Notes under the pieces: generated by a model
Database searches by the model: none
Told to the model about the DNA's origin: nothing
The model's input: only the letters and a program-made list of their open reading frames with translations
DNA from: an uncultured Jannaschia sp.
GTDB lineage: Bacteria; Pseudomonadota; Alphaproteobacteria; Rhodobacterales; Rhodobacteraceae
Direction: 5' to 3'
Assembly: GCF_947503795.1 (NCBI RefSeq)
Contig: NZ_CANNEZ010000001.1
Coordinates: forward strand, 2,037,001-2,101,000
Length of the DNA: 64,000 nucleotides
Position numbers and translations under genes: made by a program
Shown here: positions 25,036-35,066 of the stretch, one piece after another
How the letters are laid out: each line of letters starts with the position of its first letter
How positions within the stretch are numbered: position 1 is the first letter of the stretch

Positions 25036-25928
25036 TGATCCTCCGGTGTATAGCTGAGGCGCTCCAGCTCCTGCAGGCGGCGCAGCTCGTCGCGGGCGGG
25101 CCCGCTGAGGCGCAGCACCGGCCGGTGCGGGAGACGCAGGTCGACGACGGTAACGTCGCGGTCGAGCACGCCTTGCGCGGCATGCATGGCCAACGCGCGG
25201 TCGAGTGCCGCGGCGGGCGCGGTCTCGGGCAGCGCGATCCGCTGGCCGCGGTCGAGCACCACGTCCCAGCGGCGCGCGCCGATCCGGGTCAGGCCAACCA
25301 GACGGTCGGTGACGGGCGCGGCAGCCTGGATGAGCGTCAGGGCCTGGGGCACGTGCTGATCGGCGCCGTCGCCCGCCACGATGGGCAGGGGCCCGGCTTC
25401 CGCGATATCCGTCAGCGTCGCGACGCGCTGACCCGTGGCGTCCAGCACCTCGATCCCGTCCGCATGGGTCCAGATGACCGCCGGTTCCCGCTCGGTCACC
25501 TTCAGAAGGAGGACGCCGCCCGATTTCACCCGGACCTCCGCGTCGAGCACCGGGTCGAGATCGACCAGCATCGCGCGCAGCCCGTCGATATCGAGCTGGA
25601 ACTGCGACAGCGGCAGGTCGATCGGCAGAACCTCCTGGATTTCCTCCTGGAGCTGCTCGGACGCGCCCTCGATCCGGAGCAGGCCGACCATGAATTCGGG
25701 GCGGTCCTGCACGGTGCGGATCGCGGTCTCGTAGCCGTCGATGATGGCCCGGATGCGGGCATCGTCGTTGATGTACCACGTGAACAGGAAAACGAAGCCG
25801 AAGCTCGGGATGCCGGTGCGGATCAGCGCCCGGAAGAGCGGCGTCAGCCAGAGCCGCTGCAACCGGTAGCGCCATTTCGACGGCGCGGGATCGGCAACCG
25901 CGCGGGCGCCGGTCTTCAGCGGTCGCAT
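25032..25928 (-). CDS. ftsQ: Cell-division protein FtsQ
   Basis: Bitopic inner-membrane protein linking early (FtsA/FtsZ) and late (FtsL/B/W/I) divisome parts. The 298-residue protein has a basic cytoplasmic N-terminus, one membrane helix (about 42-54, [13 protein letters not shown]), a POTRA domain (about 75-145) and the FtsQ beta domain to the end. It overlaps ddl by 13 bases upstream and ftsA by four downstream, in the conserved order ddl-ftsQ-ftsA. Confidence 0.93.
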   Translation of the reverse strand: MRPLKTGARAVADPAPSKWRYRLQRLWLTPLFRALIRTGIPSFGFVFLFTWYINDDARIRAIIDGYETAIRTVQDRPEFMVGLLRIEGASEQLQEEIQEVLPIDLPLSQFQLDIDGLRAMLVDLDPVLDAEVRVKSGGVLLLKVTEREPAVIWTHADGIEVLDATGQRVATLTDIAEAGPLPIVAGDGADQHVPQALTLIQAAAPVTDRLVGLTRIGARRWDVVLDRGQRIALPETAPAAALDRALAMHAAQGVLDRDVTVVDLRLPHRPVLRLSGPARDELRRLQELERLSYTPEDQ

Positions 25929-26830
25929 GAGGCATCCTCCACCAGCATCGCGCAGAGCGCCGCGAAATCATGGCCCGCATGCTGCGCCTGCTCGGGCGTC
26001 AGCGAGGTGGGCGTCATGCCCGGCTGGGTGTTCGTTTCCAGAAGGATCAGCCCGTCGAGCCCGCGCGCCGGATCCCAGCGGAAGTCCGTGCGGCTGATCG
26101 AGCGGCAGCCGAGGGCCGCGTGGGCGCGGCGCGCATAGTCCTGACAGGCGGCGAAGATCTCGGACGGCAGATCGGCGGGCAGCACGTGGGACGACCCACC
26201 CTCGGCATATTTCGCCTCGTAGTCGTACCAGCCATCGGTGACGATCTCGGTCACGGTCAGCGCCTCATCCATCAGGACGGTGCAGGTCAGCTCGCGCCCT
26301 GGGGCGTAGGTCTCGACCATCACGCGCTCGGGCATGGTGTCCGCGAGGGTGGGCGGCGTGTTCGCGCCCTGGTCCACGATGTAGATCCCGACCGAGGAGC
26401 CGTCGGCATTGGGCTTGATGACGTAGGGCGGCGGCAGCGCGTGGGCCGCCATCGCCGCGGCTTTCGACACGATCCGGCTTTCGACGACGGGCAATCCCGC
26501 GCGCGCGAAAGCCGCCTTCGACAGCGTCTTGTCCATCGCACGGGCCGAGGCCAGCACGCCGGAATGGGTGTAGGGAAGGGCCAGCCATTCGAGCAGGCCC
26601 TGGACGCAGCCATCCTCGCCCCAGCGGCCGTGCAGCGCATTGAAGACCGCGTCCGGCGCCAGATCGGTCAGCACCTGTGCAAGGTCCGGGCCCGCGTCGA
26701 TCTCGGTGACGTCGTAGCCGGCATCGCGCAAGGCCTGCGCACAGCCGCGCCCGGTCGAAAGCGAGACCTCGCGCTCCGACGAACGGCCGCCCATGAGGAC
26801 GGCGACATGATGGAATGTCCTGCCCGACAT
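25916..26830 (-). CDS. ddl: D-alanine-D-alanine ligase
   Basis: ATP-grasp enzyme making D-Ala-D-Ala for the peptidoglycan stem peptide. The 304-residue protein shows [17 protein letters not shown] at the N-terminus, HGRWGEDG, the ATP-grasp loop [12 protein letters not shown], and the C-terminal metal and substrate block [22 protein letters not shown] 26830 is preferred over an in-frame ATG 81 bases upstream that adds a non-homologous tail. It overlaps ftsQ by 13 bases and follows murB after 105 bases. Confidence 0.95.
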   Translation of the reverse strand: MSGRTFHHVAVLMGGRSSEREVSLSTGRGCAQALRDAGYDVTEIDAGPDLAQVLTDLAPDAVFNALHGRWGEDGCVQGLLEWLALPYTHSGVLASARAMDKTLSKAAFARAGLPVVESRIVSKAAAMAAHALPPPYVIKPNADGSSVGIYIVDQGANTPPTLADTMPERVMVETYAPGRELTCTVLMDEALTVTEIVTDGWYDYEAKYAEGGSSHVLPADLPSEIFAACQDYARRAHAALGCRSISRTDFRWDPARGLDGLILLETNTQPGMTPTSLTPEQAQHAGHDFAALCAMLVEDASCDR

Positions 26831-26935
26831 TGCCGTTACCTGCGCCTCTGCCGGGTCGCTCGCGCGCCGCGGTCTGTTGTCGTTGTCCCCCGGCCTCTGA
26901 CGGGCCGTCATGGGGTCCGGGTTCTGCGCCCCGTG

Positions 26936-27853
26936 TCAGTGGGTCTCGCCGACCCGCATGATTTCCCACTCTAGCGTCACGCCGCTGGTCTCGAAAACCC
27001 TCTTTCGGACCTCCTCGCCCAGACCCTCCAGCTCTGCGGCGGTTGCGCCACCCTGGTTGACGAGGAAGTTCGAATGCTTCGGGCTCATGATCGCGCCGCC
27101 CCGCGTAGCCCCGCGCATCCCGGCATCGTCAATGACCTTCCAGGCCTTCAGGTCATGCGTGTCGTCGGCCCGTCCGGTCGAGGAATAGCCCGCCGGGTTG
27201 CGAAAGGTGCTGCCCGCGCTGCGATCCTTGGTCGGCTGCGTCTCGTCGCGGCGCGCGAGCTGTGCCGCCATCCGGGCCTCCAGCTCCGCCGGATCGCCCT
27301 CGGGCGCGCGGAAGGTGGCGCGGGTGATGACATGGCCCTCGGGGATGCGGCTGGAGCGGTAGGCGAAGTGCAGGTCGGACGCGGGGATCGTGACCGCCTC
27401 GCCCGCGCGCGTGACAGCCTCGACTTCGACCAGGTGGTCGGCGGTATAGGTGCCGTAGCAGCCCGCGTTCATCTTCACCGCACCGCCGATCGCGCCGGGA
27501 ATGGTGCGCAGGAAGGTCAGGTCGCGTCCGGCGTCGGCGGCGCGGCGCGCGACATGGGCGTCCAGCGCGGCGGCGCCGGCATGGACGAGGTCGCCCTCGA
27601 TCTCGATGCCGTTGAATCCCCGCCCCAAGCGGATGACCACGGCCCTGATCCCGCCGTCGCGCACGATCAGGTTCGATCCGACGCCCATGGGAAAGACCGG
27701 CGCGGCCGGGTCGAGATCGCGCAGGAAGCTGCGCAGGTCCTCGACATCCGCGGGCTGGAACAGAGCATCCGCCGGACCGCCGACGCGCAACCACGTCAGG
27801 TCCGCGAGGGGGCGGTTCTCGGTCAGGGTGCCACGCACGACCGGCCAGGTCAT
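26936..27853 (-). CDS. murB: UDP-N-acetylenolpyruvoylglucosamine reductase MurB
   Basis: FAD- and NADPH-dependent reductase that forms UDP-MurNAc, the second committed step of peptidoglycan synthesis. The 305-residue protein shows [13 protein letters not shown], the FAD-binding [35 protein letters not shown], and the late catalytic region [12 protein letters not shown] with the serine proton donor; HSNFLVN is near the C-terminus. ATG 27853 overlaps the DUF2484 stop by four bases; the upstream extension is out of family. Confidence 0.96.
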   Translation of the reverse strand: MTWPVVRGTLTENRPLADLTWLRVGGPADALFQPADVEDLRSFLRDLDPAAPVFPMGVGSNLIVRDGGIRAVVIRLGRGFNGIEIEGDLVHAGAAALDAHVARRAADAGRDLTFLRTIPGAIGGAVKMNAGCYGTYTADHLVEVEAVTRAGEAVTIPASDLHFAYRSSRIPEGHVITRATFRAPEGDPAELEARMAAQLARRDETQPTKDRSAGSTFRNPAGYSSTGRADDTHDLKAWKVIDDAGMRGATRGGAIMSPKHSNFLVNQGGATAAELEGLGEEVRKRVFETSGVTLEWEIMRVGETH

Positions 27854-28089
27854 GTCAGTCGCGCCTTCAGCCAGCGAACCGCGTAGCGCAGCGGCCAGCG
27901 CAGCACGAGCGCCATGACCCCGAGCCCGAGCAGCGCCCAGAGCGCCGACATCGACAACCAGAGCCACGCGACCAGCGGCAGGCCGCAGGCAATCAACCCG
28001 TAGGCGGCGGGCCACGACTGCCTGGCGGTCAGGACGGTCTGCAGGACCCAAGCGAGCACGACCCAGAGGCAGAGGGCGATCAGGGCCAT
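27850..28089 (-). CDS. DUF2484 small membrane protein
   Basis: A 79-residue protein of two to three membrane helices (about 3-20, 29-46 and 49-63) with a basic C-terminus ([15 protein letters not shown]). Proteins of this DUF2484 type are typically found between murC and murB in Rhodobacteraceae, suggesting an accessory role in envelope synthesis; the function is unknown. GGAGGGG lies five bases before the ATG. It overlaps murB by four bases and is separated from murC by a GC-rich region with three hairpins. Confidence 0.8.
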   Translation of the reverse strand: MALIALCLWVVLAWVLQTVLTARQSWPAAYGLIACGLPLVAWLWLSMSALWALLGLGVMALVLRWPLRYAVRWLKARLT

Positions 28090-28110
28090 GCCGCCCCTCC
28101 GTCCTCTGGC

Positions 28111-28184
28111 CCGAAAAACCTTCGGGGGTGTCCGAGGGGGCCGACAGCCCCCTTGGCGGGGGGTGCGGGGGGCCGGCCCCCCGC
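28111..28184 (-). repeat. GC-rich three-hairpin element between murC and DUF2484
   Basis: Three consecutive inverted repeats: a perfect 20-bp palindrome GCGGGGGGCC/GGCCCCCCGC (28165-28184), a 10-bp stem around five bases with one G-T pair (28132-28156), and CCGAA/TTCGG (28111-28125) whose loop supplies a short T-run on the minus strand. The first starts nine bases after murC. It looks like a terminator or mRNA-processing element inside the operon, and by composition may belong to a dispersed family. Confidence 0.55.
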
Positions 28185-28192
28185 CCGTCCCA

Positions 28193-29614
28193 TCATGCCG
28201 CGAGACGCGCCGGAAGCGCGTTCGCCCAAGCCGAGATGGTACCCGCCCCGAGGCAGACGACGATGTCGCCCGGCCGTGCCTGCTCGCGCACGAGGCGTTC
28301 GAGATCGGCCTCGTCGGTGACGGCGCGGGCATGGCGATGACCGGTGCGGATCAGGCCCGCTACGAGATCGTCGCGCGACGCGCCCTCGATCGGCTCCTCG
28401 CCCGCGGCGAATACGTCGGCGATGCCCACCACGTCGGCATCGGCAAAGCAGCTCGCGAAGTCGTCGAAGAGAGAGTGGAGCCGCGAATATCGGTGCGGCT
28501 GGTGGACGGCGATGACGCGGCCGCCCTCGTCGATCGACTGGCGCGCAGCCTTGAGGACGGCGGCGATCTCGACCGGGTGGTGGCCATAATCGTCGATGAT
28601 GGGCACGCCGTTCCACTCGCCCACGCGGGTGAAGCGCCGGTTGACGCCCCCGAACGCGGCCAGCCCCTCGCGGATCACGTCGTTCGGCACGCCCAGCTCG
28701 CGCGCCACCGCCACGCCGGAGAGCGCGTTCGACACGTTGTGGTCGCCCGGCATCGGCAGGCGGCAGCCCTCGATCACCTCGCCCGTGTCCTGCAGCGCGA
28801 TGTCGAACAACGCGACCCCGCCCTCGTAGCGCAGGCCCGTGGCGCGGATGTCGGCCTGGGCGTTGAAGCCGTAGGTGACGATGCGGCGGTCGGTGATGCG
28901 CCCGACCAGCGCCTGTACTTCGGCGTGATCGGTGCAGCAGATGGCGAGCCCGTAGAACGGGATGTTCGAGACGAAATCGGTGAAGCCCCGGCGCAGGTTC
29001 TCGATCGTGCCCCAATGTTCCATGTGCTCGGGGTCGATATTGGTGACGATGGCGATGGTCGCGGGCAGGCGGTTGAAGGTGCCGTCGCTCTCGTCGGCCT
29101 CGACCACCATCCACTCGCCCTGCCCCATCCGTGCGTTCGAGCCGTAGGCGTGGATGATTCCGCCATTGATGACCGTCGGATCCAGTTTGCCTTGGTCCAG
29201 CAGCGCCGCGACCATGGTGGTGGTCGTCGTCTTCCCGTGGGTGCCCGCCACCGCGACGTTGGATTTCAGCCGCATCAACTCGGCCAGCATCTCGGCGCGG
29301 CGCACCACCGGCAGGCCGCGCGCGCGGGCGGCGTCGAGCTCGGGATTCCCCGGCTTGATGGCCGAGGAGATGACGACGACCTCGGCCGCCTCGAGGTTCT
29401 CGGCGCGCTGGCCTTCGAAGATGCGCGCGCCCTTCCCGGCCAGCCGGTCGGTGATCTTCGACGCCTTCAGGTCCGACCCCTGCACCGTGTAGCCATGGGA
29501 CAGGAGCACTTCGGCGATGCCAGACATGCCGATACCGCCGATGCCGACGAAGTGGATCGGGCCCAGTTGGGTGGGCAGCTTGGTGGCGTTCGTGTTCATC
29601 GGCATCGCGTTCAT
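28193..29614 (-). CDS. murC: UDP-N-acetylmuramate-L-alanine ligase MurC
   Basis: ATP-dependent ligase adding the first amino acid (L-Ala) to UDP-MurNAc. The 473-residue Mur ligase has an N-terminal Rossmann domain ([17 protein letters not shown], 21-37), the ATP loop GTHGKT (124-129), [10 protein letters not shown] (171-180), and the C-terminal [10 protein letters not shown] and HQPHRYSRL blocks. The start overlaps the murG stop (ATGA); the internal ATGs at residues 4 and 6 are possible but less well placed. Confidence 0.97.
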   Translation of the reverse strand: MNAMPMNTNATKLPTQLGPIHFVGIGGIGMSGIAEVLLSHGYTVQGSDLKASKITDRLAGKGARIFEGQRAENLEAAEVVVISSAIKPGNPELDAARARGLPVVRRAEMLAELMRLKSNVAVAGTHGKTTTTTMVAALLDQGKLDPTVINGGIIHAYGSNARMGQGEWMVVEADESDGTFNRLPATIAIVTNIDPEHMEHWGTIENLRRGFTDFVSNIPFYGLAICCTDHAEVQALVGRITDRRIVTYGFNAQADIRATGLRYEGGVALFDIALQDTGEVIEGCRLPMPGDHNVSNALSGVAVARELGVPNDVIREGLAAFGGVNRRFTRVGEWNGVPIIDDYGHHPVEIAAVLKAARQSIDEGGRVIAVHQPHRYSRLHSLFDDFASCFADADVVGIADVFAAGEEPIEGASRDDLVAGLIRTGHRHARAVTDEADLERLVREQARPGDIVVCLGAGTISAWANALPARLAA

Positions 29615-30696
29615 ATGTCGCTCACGTCTGTGACGAGATCGGCCAGCCGGGTCGCCGCGTCGGGCACCGCCACGGACATGGCCGCGCGCGCCATCTGGCG
29701 CGCGCCGTCGGGGTTGGTCAGGATCAGCTCGGCCTGTGCGGCAAGGCTTGTCGCGTCGAGTTTCCGCTCCGGCAGCAGGATCGCGGCCCCCACTTCGACG
29801 AGACCGCGCGCATTGGCAGTCTGATGGTCGCCGGCGGCGTGGGGATAGGGGATCAGGATCGCCGGCCGACCGATGATCGAGAGGTCCGCGATGGTCGAAG
29901 CGCCCGCGCGGGCGATCACCAGTTGCGCCTCGGCCATCAGGGTCGGCACGTCGTCGAAGAAGGGCCGGATCTCGGCATCCATGCCGGTTGCGGCATAGGC
30001 CGCGGCGACGCGGTCGTGATCCTCGGGGCGGGCCTGCTGGAAGACCCGAAGGTTGGCGCGGATGGCCTCGGGCAGCCGGGCGAGCGCGTCGGGCACGCAA
30101 TCGGCCAACACGCGCGCGCCCTGGCTGCCGCCGATGGCGAGGACGGTCATCGGGTAGTCACCGGGCGGGATGTAGGGGCTGGCCGCGCGGGCGGCGACGG
30201 CGGCGCGGACCGGATTGCCGGTGTGCTGCCCCTCGACGCCTTCGGGCAGCTTGGTGGGCCAGGTCCCGCAGGCGAAGGCATCGACGCGGGTGGCGAAGAT
30301 CTCGTTGACGCGGCCGGGCACGCCGTTCTGTTCGTGGATCAGGCGCGGCAGCTTCATCATCGTCGCCGCCGCCAGCGCCGGGATCGACGGGTAGCCGCCG
30401 AAGCCCGCGACCACGGCGGGGCGATCGCGCCGGAAGCCCGACAGCGCGCGCATGACACCCGAGGTCAGCTTGAACGGCACGCCGAGCTTGGCCCCGAGGC
30501 CGCCCCGCTGGGGCGTGGCCGAGGGCACGATCTCGATCTCGACCTCGTCCGGGAAGCTGCCCGCGTAGCGCGCGCCCCGATCGTCGGTCGAAAGCTTCAC
30601 CCGCCAGCCGCGCGTCAGCATCTCCTCGGCGAGGGCCTGCGCCGGGAACATGTGGCCCCCGGTGCCTCCGGCGGCGATGACGACGAGGGGCGGCAT
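29611..30696 (-). CDS. murG: Lipid II synthase MurG
   Basis: Peripheral inner-membrane glycosyltransferase (GT28) adding GlcNAc to lipid I to make lipid II. The 361-residue protein has the N-terminal glycine loop [12 protein letters not shown] (8-19), [11 protein letters not shown], the second glycine loop IGGSQGARV, and the UDP-GlcNAc block [11 protein letters not shown] followed by [14 protein letters not shown]. It lies four bases after ftsW and overlaps murC, in the order ftsW-murG-murC. Confidence 0.97.
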   Translation of the reverse strand: MPPLVVIAAGGTGGHMFPAQALAEEMLTRGWRVKLSTDDRGARYAGSFPDEVEIEIVPSATPQRGGLGAKLGVPFKLTSGVMRALSGFRRDRPAVVAGFGGYPSIPALAAATMMKLPRLIHEQNGVPGRVNEIFATRVDAFACGTWPTKLPEGVEGQHTGNPVRAAVAARAASPYIPPGDYPMTVLAIGGSQGARVLADCVPDALARLPEAIRANLRVFQQARPEDHDRVAAAYAATGMDAEIRPFFDDVPTLMAEAQLVIARAGASTIADLSIIGRPAILIPYPHAAGDHQTANARGLVEVGAAILLPERKLDATSLAAQAELILTNPDGARQMARAAMSVAVPDAATRLADLVTDVSDI

Positions 30697-30700
30697 GGGC

Positions 30701-31870
30701 TCAACGGTATCCGTTCGACAGCAGGTGATCCCCGATCTCGGCCTGGGGCCTCGACCGGGTGAAGCACAGGAGCATTCCCGTCAACAGGCCCATGGCGATG
30801 AGCGAAGAGCCGCCGTAGCTGACGAAGGGCAGCGTCATGCCCTTGGCCGGAAGGAGCCGCACGGCGACGCCCAAATTGATGAAGGCCTGGCTGGCGAGAA
30901 GGACGGTGAGGCCGGTCCCCGCAAGGCGAATGAACATGTCCCGCTCGACGCAGAGCCGCAGCAGGCAGCGCGCCGCGATGAACGCGAAAAGTGCCACCAC
31001 GAAGAGCACCATGATGAGCCCGTATTCCTCGGCCGCCACGGCGATGATGAAATCGGTATGGGCGTCGGGCAGGATCCACTTCACGCGGCCCTCGTTGACG
31101 CCGGTGCCGAAGAAGCCGCCCTCGCGGATGGCGTCGATCGCGTAGCCCATCTGGGTACGGGGATCGACCTCGGGGTTGAGGAAGCCGTCGATGCGCCGCG
31201 CGAAGTGTTCGGAGTTGTGATACGCCATGACGCCCACCAAGCCGACCGCGCCCACGACGCCCGTCAAAAGGACAATCGGCGCACCCGCGACGAAGTAGAT
31301 CGAGGACCACGCCACGATGGTCAGCATCGCCTGGCCGAAATCCGGTTGCAGCGCGAGGAAGGCGATCACCACCACGAGGATGCCGAAGCTGATGGATTTG
31401 CCCGGCGGGCCGTTCGGCTCGGACGCGGAGGCCATGAGCCACGCGGTCATGATGATGAAGACCGGCTTGAGGAACTCGGACGGCTGGAAAGACGCGAAGC
31501 CCATGGAATACCAGCGCGTCGCCCCCTTGCCGAAATCGGTGCCGAAGACCGGCAGAAGCATCAGGGCCGCGGCCGCCACGAAGAACCCGACCACGCCCAG
31601 CCGGCGCACGACCTGCGGCTGCATCATCGAGACGATCAGCATCACCACGAAGGCCAGCCCGCCGAAGATCGCCTGCTTGGTCACGTAGTAGAACGGCTGG
31701 AGCTCGTTGCGCTCGGCCAACGGCACCGAGGCCGCGAAGCCGAGAAGAAGCCCTGTCGCGAAGAGCAGGACCACCGCGCCCAGCACGCCCTTGTCCAGCG
31801 TCCGCCACCATCGGGATACAATGGCCTCGCCCGGAAGGGCGACGACCGCGCCATGCGCGATTTCCGTCAT
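30701..31870 (-). CDS. ftsW: Division-specific peptidoglycan glycosyltransferase FtsW
   Basis: SEDS-family polytopic membrane glycosyltransferase that, with FtsI (PBP3), makes septal peptidoglycan. The 389-residue protein has about ten membrane helices and the family blocks [22 protein letters not shown], the large periplasmic loop between helices 7 and 8 containing the Asp-rich [12 protein letters not shown], and [14 protein letters not shown] 31870 is chosen on homology; the open frame starts 192 bases earlier without protein-like sequence. It is the first gene of the dcw cluster in this window; no murD or mraY lies within view. Confidence 0.95.
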   Translation of the reverse strand: MTEIAHGAVVALPGEAIVSRWWRTLDKGVLGAVVLLFATGLLLGFAASVPLAERNELQPFYYVTKQAIFGGLAFVVMLIVSMMQPQVVRRLGVVGFFVAAAALMLLPVFGTDFGKGATRWYSMGFASFQPSEFLKPVFIIMTAWLMASASEPNGPPGKSISFGILVVVIAFLALQPDFGQAMLTIVAWSSIYFVAGAPIVLLTGVVGAVGLVGVMAYHNSEHFARRIDGFLNPEVDPRTQMGYAIDAIREGGFFGTGVNEGRVKWILPDAHTDFIIAVAAEEYGLIMVLFVVALFAFIAARCLLRLCVERDMFIRLAGTGLTVLLASQAFINLGVAVRLLPAKGMTLPFVSYGGSSLIAMGLLTGMLLCFTRSRPQAEIGDHLLSNGYR

Positions 31871-31985
31871 TGATACGCCTGTAATGTCTGTTTCTGCCCG
31901 CCCGGTTGTCCGGGTCTGGGCGTAGGTTAGCGAATCAGCGCGAATCAGGCCAGAGAATTCCGCCCCTGCGTGGAATGGTCCGCGA

Positions 31986-32366
31986 TTAGGAGGTTGCGGC
32001 CTCGTGGTCGCGCACCGTCCGCGACGGCTCCCAGAGTTCGATCGGGTTGCCTTCGGGGTCATGGATGCGGGCGAAGCGGCCGACCTCGGAATCCCACTCG
32101 GGGTCCGTCCGGATCTCGATCCCGGCCGCCATCAGTTGCGCCGTCATCGCGTCGAGGTCGTGCACCCGGAAGTTCAGCATGACGGCCCGGTCGGTGGGGA
32201 AATAGGTGTCCGACGTGGCAAAGGTCGCGAAGACCGTCGTGCCGCCGGCGGGTGCCCACTGCCCCGGTGTTCCGGTAATTCCGAGATGGGTGTCGTACCA
32301 TTCGGACAGGGCCGCCGGATCGCGCGCACGGATGAAGACGCCTCCAATTCCCTCGACCCGTTCCAT
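31986..32366 (-). CDS. VOC (glyoxalase/bleomycin-resistance) superfamily protein
   Basis: A 126-residue single VOC-fold protein: two beta-alpha-beta-beta-beta modules with GVFIRARDPAALSEWYDTHLG at the N-terminus and the typical end RFARIHDPEGNPIELWEPS, where the Glu is a usual metal ligand. The substrate cannot be predicted; glyoxalase, dioxygenase and resistance functions share the fold. AAGGAGG eight bases before ATG 32366 fixes the start. It is upstream of ftsW on the same strand with a 115-base gap. Confidence 0.85.
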   Translation of the reverse strand: MERVEGIGGVFIRARDPAALSEWYDTHLGITGTPGQWAPAGGTTVFATFATSDTYFPTDRAVMLNFRVHDLDAMTAQLMAAGIEIRTDPEWDSEVGRFARIHDPEGNPIELWEPSRTVRDHEAATS

Positions 32367-32410
32367 GACGCGACCCTCCTTGGGCCGCATCCTAGCGCGC
32401 CGGGCGGCGC

Positions 32411-33007
32411 TCAGCCAAGAACGGCGGCGATCTTGGCCTTGGCGGTGTCGGGATCCTCGCCATAGGCGATCAGGTCCACGACCGCGCCGTCGGCGTTCAG
32501 CACGAAGACCGAGGCGTAGTGATCCATCGTGTAGTCGCCCTCGCCCAGCGGCCGCTTCTGGAAATAGACCTTCCAGGAGCGGGCCATGGCCCAGACGTCC
32601 TCAGGCGCCCCCGTGATGCCGGTGATGCGTTCCGATTGCGGGGTTAGGTAGTCGCCGAGGAATTCGGGCGTGTCCCGCTCGGGGTCGATGGTGACGAAAT
32701 ACGCACCCAGCGCGTCCGGCCCGACATCCAGATCGCCCAGCCAGGTTTCCATGTCGTAGACCGTCGTGGGGCAGATCTCGGGGCAATGGGTGAAGCCGAA
32801 GAAGAGAAGCGACGGGCGGCCTTGGAACGCGGCTTCGGTGATCGGGTCGCCGCGGTGATCGACCAGCTCGAACGGGGCGCCGAGTTCGGTCGCCGTGGCG
32901 AGCGTCACCGTCCGGCTGTCCAGCACCTGTCGCAGCGCGATGCCCGCGCCGAGCGCCATGACGGCGACCACAAGGCCCGCGACGACGATCAGGACGCGAC
33001 GGCGCAC
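32411..33007 (-). CDS. SCO1/SenC-family copper metallochaperone
   Basis: Membrane-anchored thioredoxin-fold protein that delivers copper or reduces the CuA site of cytochrome oxidase. The 198-residue protein has one N-terminal helix (about 5-25), the copper-binding CPEIC motif (C75, C79) in FFGFTHCPEICPTT, and the conserved histidine (H163 in MDHYASVFVL). It begins at a GTG five bases downstream of the PCuAC stop; the frame is open upstream but there overlaps PCuAC as a shadow. Paired with PCuAC it forms a periplasmic copper-insertion unit. Confidence 0.9.
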   Translation of the reverse strand: MRRRVLIVVAGLVVAVMALGAGIALRQVLDSRTVTLATATELGAPFELVDHRGDPITEAAFQGRPSLLFFGFTHCPEICPTTVYDMETWLGDLDVGPDALGAYFVTIDPERDTPEFLGDYLTPQSERITGITGAPEDVWAMARSWKVYFQKRPLGEGDYTMDHYASVFVLNADGAVVDLIAYGEDPDTAKAKIAAVLG

Positions 33008-33011
33008 GCGA

Positions 33012-33515
33012 TCAGTTCCCGTGGCCGGAGGCGCCGTGGCCCATGCCGCCCGCCTCCTCGAAGATGGCGCGGATCTCGCCCAGCCCGGCCACGGGCATGT
33101 CGAGGGTGATCTCGCCCGCCTCGGCAAAGGTGAGCGTGACGGCGTGGCTGTCGCCCGCCACGAGCGGTCCACCGAGATCGAAGAGCATGAGGTGCAGCCC
33201 GCCGGGCATCAGCGTAACGGTCTCGCCCGCCGGCAGATCGATGCCGCCCTCGACCTCGATCATCGACATCACGCCGTCATTCATCTCCATCGCGTGCAAC
33301 TCGACCCGCCCGGCGACCTCGGGCGCGATCGCGGCGGCGACGAGCGTGTCGCCGGCGGTGCCCGTATTGGTGATCCGGAGGAAGCCTCCGGCCACCGGGG
33401 CCGCGGGCGGCGTCGCACGCAGGACCGGCGTCGCGATCCTCAGATCGCCCAGCGTCGCCATCTCGGCCGCGGCGGGGGTGGCGAGGACGGCCAGGGCGGC
33501 GAGGATACGGATCAT
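33012..33515 (-). CDS. PCuAC-type periplasmic copper chaperone
   Basis: A 167-residue exported protein with a signal peptide (IRILAALAVLATPAAA^EM) and a cupredoxin-like domain carrying the H(M)x10Mx21HxM copper pattern: H74 and M76, M85, then H108 and M110. PCuAC proteins capture Cu(I) in the periplasm and pass it to SCO proteins and the CuA centre; the SCO gene follows after four bases. The His/Gly/Met-containing C-terminal tail (GGMGHGASGHGN) may add copper ligands. ATG 33515 starts the signal peptide; the frame is open 324 bases further. Confidence 0.88.
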   Translation of the reverse strand: MIRILAALAVLATPAAAEMATLGDLRIATPVLRATPPAAPVAGGFLRITNTGTAGDTLVAAAIAPEVAGRVELHAMEMNDGVMSMIEVEGGIDLPAGETVTLMPGGLHLMLFDLGGPLVAGDSHAVTLTFAEAGEITLDMPVAGLGEIRAIFEEAGGMGHGASGHGN

Positions 33516-33613
33516 GCGTGGGCTCCAACGGTGTGCTGGCCCCCACATGGCACCGGATCGCGCCGGTTCCAAGTGAGGCACCGCGTCGCAACCTTCCAGT
33601 GCTGGAAGGTTGG

Positions 33614-35062
33614 TCAGTTCCCGTAGGCCACCGAGGGCAGCCACGTCGTCAGCGCGGGGAAGTAGAACACGATCGCAAGGCCCGTGAGCTGCAAGAGCAC
33701 GAAGGGAATGACGCCCTTGTAGATATGCGCGAGCGTGACCCCCGGCGGGCAGACACCCTTGAGATAGAAGAGCGCGAATCCCACGGGTGGCGTCAGGAAC
33801 GATGTCTGTAGCGTCACCGCCACGAGGATCGCGAACCACACGACGCTCGGGTCCTGCACCTGGTCGAAGCCGGGCACCGCCAGCTCGAGCCCAAGGATGA
33901 TCGGCAGCATCAGCGGCATGATGATGATCGTGATCTCGATCCAGTCGAGCAGGAAGCCCAAAAGGAACACGATCAAGAGGATGAAGAGCACGATCATGTA
34001 GGGGCTCTCGAACGCGCCGAGGACGTGGTTCTGCACGATCTCGTCGCCGCCGTAGCGGCGCAGCACGAGTGCGAAGAAGTTCGCCGCAAGGAAGATGCCG
34101 ACGATGTAACCCGCCGTGTTCAGCGTCGAGCGGCCGACGTCGCGCAGCACCGTGAAGCTGAGCTTGCCATTGATCGCGGCCAGCAAGGTCGCACCGAACG
34201 CGCCGAGGCCCGAGGCTTCGGTCGGCGTGGCGATGCCCGCGAAGATCGAGCCGAGGACGAGAAGGATCAGGAACATCGGCGGCACGACCGCCAAGAGCAC
34301 TTCCTTGACGACGGGCCAGCCGACCTCCTCGGTCTTTTCGGGGGCAGGCATCGAGCTGGGCGAGATCAGGCCGAAGATCACGATGAACGCGATGTAGAGG
34401 CCACCGAGGATCAGGCCGGGGAACAGGGCGCCCATGAAGAGGTCGCCCAGCGAAATGGCGAGCTGGTCGGACATGATGACCAGCATGATCGAGGGCGGGA
34501 TGAGGATGCCCAGCGTGCCCGCGCTGGCGATCGTGCCGGTGGCGATGGGCTTGGAGTAGTTCTGCTTCATCATCGCGGGCAGGGCCATGACGCCCAGAAG
34601 CGTAACCGAGGCGCCGATGACGCCCGTCGAGGCGGCGAGGATGATGCCGATCAGCAGCACCGTCAGCGAGAGCCCGCCGCGCAGCCCGCCGAAGAGCTTC
34701 TGCATGGCGTGCATCATCCGCTGGGCCACGCCCGACTGGTCCAGCATGAGACCCATGTAGATGAACATCGGCAGCGCCACGAGGACCGGGTTCTTGACGA
34801 TGTTGCCGAAGAGGCGCCCCGAGAGGACCGAGAGCCGCTGATAGTCGATGCCGGTGCGGTCGAACTCGATCACGTCGCGGAAGCTGGAGCGGAACGGGTC
34901 GAGGAAGATCTCGGCGAAGAGCGCGAAGATCAGCGACACGCCGACCAGCGCGAAGGCCACGGGGATGCCGCGGAACAGAAGGAAGATGAAGGTCAGGAAC
35001 ATGACCAGGACGGCCAGTTCGTTCAGCGTCATGAACGGCGCGATCGCTTCGAGGAGGAACAT
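33614..35062 (-). CDS. TRAP transporter large permease (DctM family)
   Basis: Twelve-helix inner-membrane subunit that carries out sodium-driven uptake of the substrate delivered by the periplasmic receptor. The 482-residue protein shows DctM-type features: FRGIPVAFALVG near the N-terminus, GVIGASVTLLGVMALPAMMKQNYSKP region, TGTIASAGTLGILIPPS, and late helices with TPPVGFALFYLKG. The start at 35062 is four bases downstream of dctQ. Together with the next two genes it makes a complete TRAP system. Confidence 0.93.
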   Translation of the reverse strand: MFLLEAIAPFMTLNELAVLVMFLTFIFLLFRGIPVAFALVGVSLIFALFAEIFLDPFRSSFRDVIEFDRTGIDYQRLSVLSGRLFGNIVKNPVLVALPMFIYMGLMLDQSGVAQRMMHAMQKLFGGLRGGLSLTVLLIGIILAASTGVIGASVTLLGVMALPAMMKQNYSKPIATGTIASAGTLGILIPPSIMLVIMSDQLAISLGDLFMGALFPGLILGGLYIAFIVIFGLISPSSMPAPEKTEEVGWPVVKEVLLAVVPPMFLILLVLGSIFAGIATPTEASGLGAFGATLLAAINGKLSFTVLRDVGRSTLNTAGYIVGIFLAANFFALVLRRYGGDEIVQNHVLGAFESPYMIVLFILLIVFLLGFLLDWIEITIIIMPLMLPIILGLELAVPGFDQVQDPSVVWFAILVAVTLQTSFLTPPVGFALFYLKGVCPPGVTLAHIYKGVIPFVLLQLTGLAIVFYFPALTTWLPSVAYGN

Positions 35063-35066
35063 GGGC

